NCBI RefSeq assembly: GCF_003428335.1
Contig: NZ_CP031704.1
Location: forward strand, 3,534,001-3,598,000
Direction: 5' to 3'
Source of the DNA: Solimonas sp. K1W22B-7
Lineage (GTDB): Bacteria; Pseudomonadota; Gammaproteobacteria; Nevskiales; Nevskiaceae
DNA: 64,000 bases
The notes under the pieces were generated by a model. That model searched no databases. It was not told where the DNA came from and was given only the letters and a program-made list of their open reading frames with translations. Below, in pieces: positions 32,068 through 40,095 of the stretch. How positions within the stretch are numbered: position 1 is the stretch's first letter; every line of letters begins with the position of its first letter. The position numbers and the translations under genes are program-made.

Positions 32068-34326
32068 ATGCCGTCCATGCCCCTTCCCCTGCCCCTGCCC
32101 CGCTTCTTGCCGGCGGCCCTGCTGGCCGTGGCGCTGGCGCCCGTCCCGGCCCAGGCCTTCGAGCTGGAGTTCGGCGAGTCCGCGCTGCGCATCGACAACA
32201 TCCTGAGCGTGGGCGCGGTGATGCGCATGCAGGACCGCGACTCGTCGCTGGTCGGCAAGAGCAACCTGCAGCCCGGGCTCTGCGTGGCGCGCACCACGCC
32301 GGCGGCCGGCTACGATCCGGGCGGCGACAACACTTTCAGCGGCGACACCTGCAGCAGCACGGTGGAGGACCCGACATACGGCAACCGCGACAGCTTTTTC
32401 ATCACCCAGCCCGGTGCGCTGACATCCAACGGCGACGACGGCAACCTGAGCTTCGAGAAACACGACCTGGTGCAGGCCACCGCCAAGCTCACCAGCGACA
32501 TCGGCACCCAGCTGTACGGCTTCAACCTCTTCGTCCGTACCCTGGCGTTCTTCGACCAGGGCTACTCGGACTACCGCCTGCGTCACCCGGACACGACGCT
32601 GCAGGACGCGCGCAGCGATTTCTCCGGGGCCGGCGTCAGGCGCATCGGCCATGACTTCCAGGTGCTGGATTACTTCGTCAGCCGCGCCTTCGAGCGGGGC
32701 GACCACCCCGCCAGCATCAAGCTCGGCCGCCAGGTGCTGAACTGGGGCGAAAGCTCGCTGCTGGCGCTGAACAGCCTCAACACGATCAACCCGCCGAACC
32801 AGGCTTTGCTGCGCCTGCCGGGCGCCGACATCAAGGAGGTATTCCAGCCAGTGGGCATGGCGGTGATCAATGCCGAGGTCTTCGAGGGCCTGAACCTGGA
32901 GGCCTTCTACCAGTACGAGTGGCAGCCGATCCAGATCGACCCGGTGGGCAGCTTCTTCTCCAGCTCCGACACCCTGGGCGAAGGCGGCGACATCGCGATG
33001 CTGGCCTTCGGCAAGTCGCCGGAGGACCCGCGGGGCTTGTACGAACCCTGGCGCAACCCGGACGACCCGGCGGCGATCCTCGGCTCCACTTCCAGCCGCA
33101 CGCTGTACCGCGATCACGCGGAGGAACGCCGGCGCCGGCCCGACGATGGCGGCCAGTACGGCGTGGCCATGAAGATGTTCTTCGACGGCCTCAACAACGG
33201 CACCGAGATCGGCCTGTATTACGCCAACTACCACAGCCGCGCTCCGGCACTCTCGGCCTTCGCCGCCGACGCCACCTGCATCCGCGACGGCGCTTCGGGC
33301 ATCGGCGGCTTCCTGCAGGCGGTCGGCGACTGCGAGATCCCGCTGGGCAATGTCAGCGCGGGGCTGCTCGGCGTGGGCGACTTCGGGCCGGCGGGCCGCG
33401 AGGCGCTGCCGCTGGACTCGGTGCGCCTGGTGGTGGAGTACCCGGAGGACGTGCACGTCTACGGCATCTCCTTCAACACCACCGTGGGCGACCTCGCCTG
33501 GTCCGGCGAGTACGCCTTCCGCGACAACCTGCCGCTGCAGATCCAGAGCACCGACCTCATCTTCGCGGCACTGCAGCCGGCCTTCCCGGCCGAGGACTTC
33601 ATCATCACCAGCGGCCTGCGCCTGCCGGGACGCCGCACCGCGGCACCGGACTTCCTCACGCAGTACCGCGGCATTGCGGTGAACCCGGGCGACTACATCC
33701 GCGGCTACGAGCGCATGAAGGTGGGACAGGTCTCCACCACGCTGGCCAAGACCATCGGCGGCAGCAACTGGATCAAGGCTTCGCAGATCCTGGTGGCGCT
33801 GGAGATGGGTCTGACGCACGTGCTGGACATGCCCAGGCTGTCGGAACTGCAGTTCCAGGGCGGCGGCACCGATACGCACATCTCCAACGGCGGCGACGGC
33901 AGCATCGGCTACAACCCGCGCGACGTGCGCTGCGCGGCCGGCGACGCCGCCTGCGACCCCGACAACCCGCGCAACAACGCCAACGTCGCCGAACTGGCGC
34001 AGAACCCGACGGCGCAGGCCCGCGGCAACTACGGCACCGAGATCTCCTACGGCTACCGCCTGCTGACGCTGACGCGCTATGACGACCTGTTCGCCAACGT
34101 CAACGTCGAGCTGCTCAACGCGCTGTTCCACGACGTGGAAGGCGTGGCGCCGGGCGTGGCGCAGAACTTCGTGGAGGGCCGCATGCAGATCGTGTCCGGC
34201 CTGCGCATGGACTACCTGTCGCGCTGGAACGGCGAGCTGCGCTACACCTGGTACACCGGCGGCGGCAACCGCGACTCGCTGCGCGACCGCGACAACCTGA
34301 TGCTGTCGCTGGGCCTGCAGTTCTGA
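32068..34326 (+). CDS. DUF1302 outer-membrane protein
   Basis: 752 residues from the ATG at 32068 (GGAGAG Shine-Dalgarno). Signal peptide to about residue 30 (LAPVPAQAF), then a long beta-strand-rich sequence with DUF1302 hallmarks: SLVGKSNLQPGLC, NLSFEKHDLVQATAKLTSDI, IKLGRQVLNWGESSLLALNSLN, and a C-terminal aromatic beta-barrel end (LMLSLGLQF). DUF1302 proteins are common in Pseudomonas-like bacteria beside DUF1329 genes and lipid or hydrocarbon catabolism. No DUF1329 gene lies next to it here. Probably a hydrophobic-substrate porin. Confidence 0.88.
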   Translation: MPSMPLPLPLPRFLPAALLAVALAPVPAQAFELEFGESALRIDNILSVGAVMRMQDRDSSLVGKSNLQPGLCVARTTPAAGYDPGGDNTFSGDTCSSTVEDPTYGNRDSFFITQPGALTSNGDDGNLSFEKHDLVQATAKLTSDIGTQLYGFNLFVRTLAFFDQGYSDYRLRHPDTTLQDARSDFSGAGVRRIGHDFQVLDYFVSRAFERGDHPASIKLGRQVLNWGESSLLALNSLNTINPPNQALLRLPGADIKEVFQPVGMAVINAEVFEGLNLEAFYQYEWQPIQIDPVGSFFSSSDTLGEGGDIAMLAFGKSPEDPRGLYEPWRNPDDPAAILGSTSSRTLYRDHAEERRRRPDDGGQYGVAMKMFFDGLNNGTEIGLYYANYHSRAPALSAFAADATCIRDGASGIGGFLQAVGDCEIPLGNVSAGLLGVGDFGPAGREALPLDSVRLVVEYPEDVHVYGISFNTTVGDLAWSGEYAFRDNLPLQIQSTDLIFAALQPAFPAEDFIITSGLRLPGRRTAAPDFLTQYRGIAVNPGDYIRGYERMKVGQVSTTLAKTIGGSNWIKASQILVALEMGLTHVLDMPRLSELQFQGGGTDTHISNGGDGSIGYNPRDVRCAAGDAACDPDNPRNNANVAELAQNPTAQARGNYGTEISYGYRLLTLTRYDDLFANVNVELLNALFHDVEGVAPGVAQNFVEGRMQIVSGLRMDYLSRWNGELRYTWYTGGGNRDSLRDRDNLMLSLGLQF

Positions 34327-34405
34327 AGGCCAGCCTGCCCCGGCCAGGGGCGGCCACCGGGCTTGTGGCATGCTTGCGGCCCCTTTTTGCCGCCGAGACC
34401 TGCCG

Positions 34406-34825
34406 ATGACCGCTCCCATGCTTGGCCCCGTGATCGCGCTGGTGCTGTGGACCTTCGCGATCTGGGGCTGGATGTACGCCACGCGCATTCCCGCCATCCT
34501 GAAATCCCGGATGGTGCTGGACCCGAACGCCCCGCGCGGCGAGCAGATGAACCTGCTGCCGCCCAACGTGCGCTGGAAGGCCGACAACTACAACCACCTG
34601 ATGGAGCAGCCGACGCTGTTCTACGCCGTGGCGCTGGCGCTGGCCGTGGCCGGCGATGCCACCACGCTGAGCCTGGGGTTGGCCTGGGCCTACGTCGGCC
34701 TGCGCGTGGTGCACAGCCTGGTGCAGACACTGATCAACATCATCCAGGCGCGCTTCGCGCTGTTCTTCCTGTCCTCCCTGGTGCTGCTGGCCCTGAGCAT
34801 CCGCGCGGCGCTGCAGGTGTTCTGA
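34406..34825 (+). CDS. MAPEG-family membrane protein
   Basis: 139 residues, four transmembrane helices. MAPEG pattern: an N-terminal helix, then VRWKADNYNHLMEQPTLFYAVALALA with the conserved N-x-x-E-Q-P, YVGLRVVHSLVQTLIN and a hydrophobic C terminus. Family members are glutathione-linked enzymes or their homologues; bacterial ones are mostly uncharacterised. Its stop overlaps the ATG of the next gene (TGATG). Confidence 0.82.
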   Translation: MTAPMLGPVIALVLWTFAIWGWMYATRIPAILKSRMVLDPNAPRGEQMNLLPPNVRWKADNYNHLMEQPTLFYAVALALAVAGDATTLSLGLAWAYVGLRVVHSLVQTLINIIQARFALFFLSSLVLLALSIRAALQVF

Positions 34826-35355
34826 TGCCCAGGGTCTCGCTTCCCGCGCTGTTCCGATTCTTCCTGGTCCTGACGCTGGCGCTGACGGTGCTGCTGGGCG
34901 TGGTCGACCTGGGGCTGCGCAACGCGGTCACGCCCAACGGCATCGTCTCCTTCGAGTTCTGTGGCTACGCGCAGAACTGCGAGGCAGCGCTGGCGGCCTG
35001 GGGCGAGCATGGCCGGGCGCTGGCCATGCTGAGCATGGGGCTGGACTACTTCTACCTGTTCGCCTACTCCGGCTTCGGCTGCACTGCGCTGCTGCTGCTG
35101 GCGCGGCGCGTGCCGGCCGGGCTGGTGCGCTTCACCGCTGCCCTGGCCTGGATCGCACCGCTGGCCGCCGTCGCCGATGCCTGCGAGAACTCCGGGCTGA
35201 TCCAGGTGCTGCTGGGCAACCCGGCCGAGCACTGGGGCCGGATCGCGGGACACTTCGCCTCGGTGAAGTTCGCGATCGTCGGGGTGTCGGCGCTGTGGAT
35301 CCTGTTCTGCTGGCTGGGGTTCGTGGTGATGGGCCGGGGCACCGCCAGGCCCTGA
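34825..35355 (+). CDS. Multi-span membrane protein of unknown function
   Basis: 176 residues with about four hydrophobic segments (LFRFFLVLTLALTVLLGVVD, YFYLFAYSGFGCTALLLLA, FTAALAWIAPLAAVADACEN, FAIVGVSALWILFCWLGFVV). Its ATG overlaps the MAPEG stop, so the two are coupled. A conserved-looking ACENSGL motif sits after the third helix. No family recognised. Confidence 0.65.
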   Translation: MPRVSLPALFRFFLVLTLALTVLLGVVDLGLRNAVTPNGIVSFEFCGYAQNCEAALAAWGEHGRALAMLSMGLDYFYLFAYSGFGCTALLLLARRVPAGLVRFTAALAWIAPLAAVADACENSGLIQVLLGNPAEHWGRIAGHFASVKFAIVGVSALWILFCWLGFVVMGRGTARP

Positions 35356-35510
35356 TTCCCTGATCGCTGCGGGCCGGAACGAAAGTCCCGCGGACTTGTC
35401 GATTTCACCCCCGCCCGTTCGACGTGGACATGAGGGGCTGGCGCCGGGACGTCATGCACCCGCGCCAGAATGTCCGACGCACAGAGAATAAAGCCTTGAA
35501 CGACAACAAG

Positions 35511-36926
35511 ATGAACGACCGCAGCCGCTGGCTGGCGCTGTACGTGCTGTGCACCGGCGTGCTGATGATCGTGCTCGACACGACGATCGTGACCGTGGCG
35601 CTGCCGACGCTGCAGGCCGACCTCGGCTTCTCGGGCACCTCGATCGTCTGGGTGCTCAATGCCTACATGCTGACCTTCGGCGGCTTCCTGCTGCTGGGCG
35701 GGCGCCTGGGCGATCTCTACGGCCAGCGGCGCTGGTTCCTGATCGGCCTGGCGACCTTCACGATCGCCTCGCTGGCCTGCGGCCTGGCGCACTCGCAGCT
35801 GCTGCTGGTGGCCGCGCGCGCGGCGCAGGGCCTGGGCGGCGCGGTGGTCACGGCGGTGGCGCTGTCGCTGATCATGAACATGTTCCCCGAGCCGGGCGAG
35901 CGGGCGCAGGCCATGGGCATCTACGGCTTCGTCTGCGCCGCCGGCGGCAGCATCGGCGAGGTCATCGGCGGCGCGCTTACCGACCTGTTCGGCTGGCAGT
36001 CGATCTTCCTGGTGAACCTGCCGATCGGCATCGCGGTGTACTTCTACTGCCTGCGGCTGCTGCCGCGCGACCCGGAGCCGGGCAGCCGCGGCCGGCTCGA
36101 CGTGGCCGGCGCCGTCACCGGCACGACGGGCCTGATGCTGGCGGTCTACGCCGTGGTGGACGGCAACCGCGCCGGCTGGGGCTCGCTGCAGACACTGGCC
36201 CTCGGCGGCGCGGCGCTGGCGCTGCTGGCCCTGTTCCTGGCGATCGAAGCGCGCGTGCGCGAACCGCTGATGCCGCTGCGCCTGTTCCGCCTGCGCAACG
36301 TCGCCGTGTCCAACGCGGTGGCGGTGCTGTGGGCGGCCGGCATGTTCGCCTGGTTCGTGATCAGCGCGCTCTACATGCAGCACGTGCTGGGCTACGACCC
36401 GATGCGCGTGGGCCTGGCCTTCCTGCCGGCCGACGTGATCATGGCGCTGTTCTCCGCCGGCCTGTCAGCGCGCATGGTGATGCGCTACGGCCTGCGCGGC
36501 CCCTTGTGGGTGGGCCTGCTGATCGCCGCGCTGGGCCTGGCGCTGTTCGCCCGCGCGCCGCTGGACGGGACCTACATGCTGGACGTGCTGCCGGGCATGG
36601 TGCTGCTGGGGCTGGGCGGCGGCATGGCCTTCAACCCGGTGCTGCTGGCAGCGATGAACGACGTCGACGACAGTGAGTCGGGCCTGGCCTCGGGCGTGGT
36701 CAACACCTCCTTCATGATGGGCGGGGCGCTGGGCCTTGCGGCGCTGGCGAGCTTCGCCGACGCGCACACCGGCGTGCTGCAGCAGGCCGGCACGGATGCG
36801 CGGGAAGCGCTCAACAGCGGCTACCGCCGCGCCTTCATCATCGGCGCGGTGCTGGCCGCGCTGGGTGCGGCGGTGGGCGGCTTGCTGCTGCGGCCGAAGC
36901 CGATGCGGGAAAGCGTGGCTGGCTAG
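35511..36926 (+). CDS. MFS transporter, DHA2 (EmrB/QacA) drug-efflux type
   Basis: 471 residues from the ATG at 35511; a TTG at 35496 is an alternative. DHA2 motifs: LDTTIVTVALPTLQADLGFS in the first helix (motif D1), GGRLGDLYGQRRWFLIGL (motif A), and fourteen predicted helices. Likely a proton-driven exporter of lipophilic compounds. No membrane-fusion partner (EmrA) is encoded next to it. It precedes an ArsR gene but is separated from it by a REP hairpin. Confidence 0.87.
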   Translation: MNDRSRWLALYVLCTGVLMIVLDTTIVTVALPTLQADLGFSGTSIVWVLNAYMLTFGGFLLLGGRLGDLYGQRRWFLIGLATFTIASLACGLAHSQLLLVAARAAQGLGGAVVTAVALSLIMNMFPEPGERAQAMGIYGFVCAAGGSIGEVIGGALTDLFGWQSIFLVNLPIGIAVYFYCLRLLPRDPEPGSRGRLDVAGAVTGTTGLMLAVYAVVDGNRAGWGSLQTLALGGAALALLALFLAIEARVREPLMPLRLFRLRNVAVSNAVAVLWAAGMFAWFVISALYMQHVLGYDPMRVGLAFLPADVIMALFSAGLSARMVMRYGLRGPLWVGLLIAALGLALFARAPLDGTYMLDVLPGMVLLGLGGGMAFNPVLLAAMNDVDDSESGLASGVVNTSFMMGGALGLAALASFADAHTGVLQQAGTDAREALNSGYRRAFIIGAVLAALGAAVGGLLLRPKPMRESVAG

Positions 36927-36946
36927 CGCGGTCACTCTTCCCAGCC

Positions 36947-37004
36947 TGTCGCGAGCAAGCTCGCTCCTACGGGTCGATGTGTAGGAGCGAGCTTGCTCGC
37001 GACA
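36947..37004. repeat. TGTCGCGAGCAAGCTCGC hairpin (REP-like)
   Basis: Perfect 24-bp arms, TGTCGCGAGCAAGCTCGCTC then CTAC, and the complement, with a 10-nt loop. It stands directly after the MFS gene and could serve as its 3' end. Confidence 0.7.
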
Positions 37005-37028
37005 AGGTGGTTCAGGAAACCGAAGCCC

Positions 37029-37087
37029 TTGACACGCCCTTCATTTTCCTTTTATATAACCTTACGGTTATTGAACTGACAGGTTAT
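37029..37087 (+). promoter_or_regulatory. Promoter and ArsR-type operator of the arsR-SRPBCC operon
   Basis: TTGACA at 37029-37034 as -35 and a TATATA/TATAAC -10 around 37053-37060. The dyad ATAACC, 4 nt, GGTTAT at 37056-37071 overlaps the -10, and another GGTTAT lies at 37082-37087. Binding there by the encoded ArsR protein would block transcription. Confidence 0.65.
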
Positions 37088-37092
37088 TCGAC

Positions 37093-37461
37093 ATGCCCTT
37101 CGACGGACACGGACTCGACGCCACTTTCGCCGCGCTGGCCGACCCCACCCGCCGCGCGATCCTCGCGCGGCTGGCTGAGGGCGAGGCCTCGGTGGCGGAG
37201 CTGGCCGAGCCCTTTGCCATGAGCCAGCCGGCGATCTCCAAGCACCTCAAGGTGCTGGAGCGCGCCGGCCTGGTCTCCACTGGCCAGGACGCGCAGCGCC
37301 GCCCTCGCCGCCTGGAGACGCAGCCGCTGGCGCAGGCCAACGAGTGGCTGGAGAACTACCGCAAGTTCTGGGAGGCGCGCTACCAGCGCCTGGACGGCCT
37401 GCTGGACGAACTGAAGGCCCTGGAAGGCAGGGCCCGCCGCAACACACGCAAGGAGAAGTAA
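37093..37461 (+). CDS. ArsR-family transcriptional repressor
   Basis: 122 residues. Winged helix-turn-helix of the SdpR/ArsR type: ALADPTRRAILARLAEGEAS, VAELAEPFAMSQPAISKHLKVLERAGLV. No metal-binding Cys motif, so it is not a metal sensor. It is coupled to the SRPBCC gene 3 nt downstream. ArsR-SRPBCC pairs are very common and are usually autoregulated. Confidence 0.9.
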   Translation: MPFDGHGLDATFAALADPTRRAILARLAEGEASVAELAEPFAMSQPAISKHLKVLERAGLVSTGQDAQRRPRRLETQPLAQANEWLENYRKFWEARYQRLDGLLDELKALEGRARRNTRKEK

Positions 37462-37464
37462 GCC

Positions 37465-37950
37465 ATGGGCAACAAGGTAAAGGTCACGGCGCTGGGCGAG
37501 CGCGAACTGGTCATCACCCGCGAGTTCGATGCGCCGCGGCGCCTGGTGTTCGCGGCACATACGGAGCCGGAACTGGTGCGCCGCTGGCTGCTGGGGCCGG
37601 ACGGCTGGACCATGACGGTCTGCGACATCGACCTGCGCGTGGGCGGCCGCTTCCGCTACGTCTGGAAGCGCGACGGCAACGGCGAGGAAATGGGCATGGG
37701 CGGCGACTACCGCGAGATCAAGGCGCCGGAACGCATCGTCAACACCGAGAAGTTCGACCAGTGCTGGTATGCCGGCGAGGCCGTGGGCACGCTGGTGCTG
37801 ACCGAGCGCGACGGCCGCACGACCGTGACGCAGACCATGCTCTACGAATCGGGCCAGGCACGCGACACGGTGCTGGCCTCGCCGATGGAGAGCGGGCTGT
37901 CGGCGGGATATGACCGGCTGGATAGGGTGCTGGCGGCGGAGACGGCCTGA
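37465..37950 (+). CDS. SRPBCC (AHSA1/START-like) domain protein
   Basis: 161 residues. AHSA1 pattern: LVITREFDAPRRLVFAAHTE, LVRRWLLGPDGWTMTVCDID, LRVGGRFRYVWKRDG, and the C-terminal helix ESGLSAGYDRLDRVLA. A hydrophobic-ligand-binding fold; the ligand is unknown. Second gene of the arsR operon. Confidence 0.9.
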   Translation: MGNKVKVTALGERELVITREFDAPRRLVFAAHTEPELVRRWLLGPDGWTMTVCDIDLRVGGRFRYVWKRDGNGEEMGMGGDYREIKAPERIVNTEKFDQCWYAGEAVGTLVLTERDGRTTVTQTMLYESGQARDTVLASPMESGLSAGYDRLDRVLAAETA

Positions 37951-37960
37951 GTCTGGTCTT

Positions 37961-38139
37961 CCCTCGCCCGTTTACGGGAGAGGGATCGAGGGAGAGGGTT
38001 TCTGTAACTGCTGGAACGGCCCACATGGCTCGTTTTACAGAAACCCTCTCCCCGGCAACTGCTCCATGCGTTGCCCTACCTCGGGGATCCATCCCCTCGC
38101 GACCCTCCGGGCCACCCTCTCCCGTGAAACGGGAGAGGG
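37961..38139. repeat. BIME/MITE-like palindrome carrying a 50-bp insert
   Basis: Left half CCCTCGCCCGTTTACGGGAG...GGTTTCTGTAA, right half TTTTACAGAAACCCTCTCC, then bases 38051-38100, identical to 25537-25586, then CCCTCTCCCGTGAAACGGGA. The insert interrupts the otherwise symmetrical right half. Confidence 0.7.
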
Positions 38140-38147
38140 AACAAAAC

Positions 38148-38768
38148 TTATAGCTTCTTCGCATAACACCGCAAGAACATCTCCACCGCGCCCTCCACCA
38201 CCTGCGCCTGCTGCTTCTGCGTCAGCGCCGGCGCGCCCATGGTCAGCTGCGGCCAGAAAGCAGCGCCCTTCACCAGGGCGTGCAGCTGGTGCTCGGCGAA
38301 GTCCGCATCCAGCGGCTTGAGCTTGCCGTCGGCAGAGGCCGCGCGAATCCAGGCGGTGATGGCTTCCTCGCGCTCGCCCTCGTCGAGGCGCGCGATCAGC
38401 TCGCGCGCGCGGTCGGGGCGGCGCATGCCCTCGGACAGCGCCACGCGTGCCAGGTCCATGAAGCCGCTGTCCTGCATCAGTCGCATCTTCTGCCACAGCA
38501 GTTCCGACAGCTGCTCGCGCAGCGGCTTGCGCGGCGCATAGGGAATGGCCACCTGGGCCGTCGCGCATTCCCAGAGCTTGCGCAGGATCGCCTCGAACAG
38601 TTCGTCCTTGCTGGGAAAGTGGTTGTAGACCGTGCGCTTGGACACCTCGGCGCTGGCGGCGATGCGGTCCATGCTGGTGCCGTCGAAGCCCTGGGCAAGG
38701 AATTCCTGCAGGGCAGCCTTGAGGATGCTCTCGCGCTTGCGGTCGGTGAGGCGGGGCGGACGTGACAT
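38148..38768 (-). CDS. TetR/AcrR family transcriptional regulator (AefR-like C domain)
   Basis: 206 residues. N-terminal helix-turn-helix (ILKAALQEFLAQGFDGTSMD, RIAASAEVSKRTVYNHFPSK). C-terminal domain of the AefR type (LMDLARVALSEGMRRP-like stretch, VKGAAFWPQLTMGAPAL). Divergent from the MBL-fold lipoprotein gene, with a palindromic operator between them. Probably represses both. Confidence 0.87.
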   Translation of the reverse strand: MSRPPRLTDRKRESILKAALQEFLAQGFDGTSMDRIAASAEVSKRTVYNHFPSKDELFEAILRKLWECATAQVAIPYAPRKPLREQLSELLWQKMRLMQDSGFMDLARVALSEGMRRPDRARELIARLDEGEREEAITAWIRAASADGKLKPLDADFAEHQLHALVKGAAFWPQLTMGAPALTQKQQAQVVEGAVEMFLRCYAKKL

Positions 38769-38811
38769 TCGCCAATTTTACACCGGACGGTTTACTTTTC
38801 GCCAGATAGAA

Positions 38812-38826
38812 ACTACACTGTGTAGT
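38812..38826. promoter_or_regulatory. Palindromic TetR operator
   Basis: ACTACAC, one base, GTGTAGT: a perfect dyad midway between the divergent TetR (start 38768) and MBL lipoprotein (start 38848) genes, 22 bp before the latter's ATG. Confidence 0.65.
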
Positions 38827-38847
38827 GTAAAACTGCAGGAGACCCCG

Positions 38848-39957
38848 ATGTCCCGTTCCCACCCCCTCCTGCTGCTGACCGGAGTCCTGATCATGACGGC
38901 CTGCGCGCTTTCCCTTGCCGATAGCCCCAAGACCTACGCGGAATCCCCGCAGTACGCCGACGGCAAGTTCCGCAACCCGGTGCCCAAGCCGCCGGAAGGC
39001 TTTGCCAAGACCCTGCGCATCGCCTGGAACTTCTTCTTCAACAAGCCGGCCGGCACCATGCCCGCCACCGCCCTGCCGGTGGCGACGCTGACGCGCGCGC
39101 AGCTGCTGGCCGCGCCGGACCGCACGCTGTGGCGCCTGGGGCATTCCACCATCCTGCTGAAGCTGCGCGGCGAGTTCTGGCTGACCGACCCGGTGTTCTC
39201 GGAGCGCGCCTCGCCCTTCCAGTGGGCCGGCCCCAAGCGCTTCCACGCGCCGCCGATCTCCATCGAGGAGCTGCCGCCGATCCGCGCGGTGATCCTGTCG
39301 CACGACCACTACGATCACCTGGACCACGCCGCGATCCTGGCGCTGGCCGGCAAGACCGAAACCTTCCTGGCGCCGCTGGGCGTCGGCGACCGCCTGGTGG
39401 ACTGGGGCGTGGACGCGGCCAAGGTGCAGCAGCTGGACTGGTGGCAGGAGACGGCGCTGGAAGGCATCCGCTTCGTCGCCACGCCGGCGCAGCATTTCTC
39501 CGGCCGCAGCCTCAGCGACGGCAACAGCACGCTGTGGGCTTCGTGGGTGATGATCGACGGCGACACGCGCGTGTACTTCAGCGGCGACACCGGCTACTTC
39601 GACGGCTTCAAGACCATCGGCGAGCGCTTCGGGCCCTTCGACCTGACGCTGCTGGAGACCGGCGCCTACGACAAGCAGTGGCCCTACGTGCACATGCTGC
39701 CCGAGCAGACCCTGCAGGCCCACCTGGACCTGCGCGGCCGCTGGCTGCTGCCGGTGCACAACGGCACCTTCGATCTGTCCATGCACGCCTGGAGCGATCC
39801 CTTCGAGCGCATCAGCGCGGCGGCGGCGCAGCACGGCGTCAGCCTCACGACGCCGGTGATCGGCACGGCGCTGGATATCCGCGCGCCGCGGGCGGACACG
39901 CCGTGGTGGCGCGAGGTGCCTGAGCTGCCAGTGGAAGCCGTCGCAGCAGGCGGCTGA
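38848..39957 (+). CDS. MBL-fold metallohydrolase lipoprotein (UlaG/NAPE-PLD-like)
   Basis: 369 residues from the ATG at 38848 (AGGAG). Lipobox MTAC near residue 19. Metallo-beta-lactamase fold with HDHYDHLDH near 152-160, GHSTILLKL near 99, a distal His in PAQHFSGR, the Asp in FSGDTGYFDGF, and a final His in LPVHNGTFDLSMHAW. This combination matches NAPE-PLD-like phospholipase or UlaG lactonase families. It acts at the envelope; the substrate is unknown but could be a phospholipid or N-acyl compound. Confidence 0.85.
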   Translation: MSRSHPLLLLTGVLIMTACALSLADSPKTYAESPQYADGKFRNPVPKPPEGFAKTLRIAWNFFFNKPAGTMPATALPVATLTRAQLLAAPDRTLWRLGHSTILLKLRGEFWLTDPVFSERASPFQWAGPKRFHAPPISIEELPPIRAVILSHDHYDHLDHAAILALAGKTETFLAPLGVGDRLVDWGVDAAKVQQLDWWQETALEGIRFVATPAQHFSGRSLSDGNSTLWASWVMIDGDTRVYFSGDTGYFDGFKTIGERFGPFDLTLLETGAYDKQWPYVHMLPEQTLQAHLDLRGRWLLPVHNGTFDLSMHAWSDPFERISAAAAQHGVSLTTPVIGTALDIRAPRADTPWWREVPELPVEAVAAGG

Positions 39958-40095
39958 ATCGGCTACCGGCCAGCTCCCTGAGGACGCATCCCTGGGCCAG
40001 CTGAGAGTGAGCGCCGACGAGCACATATATGTTCATAAGAATGGCGGGGAGCACAGATTCGCCCACTGGGTCGATAGCGACAGCAGATTCCCGAA

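Noticed and set aside
31423-34587. 1054-codon minus-strand open frame opposite DUF1302
   Set aside because: A very long shadow caused by high GC3; no motif and inconsistent with the signal-peptide-bearing gene on the plus strand.
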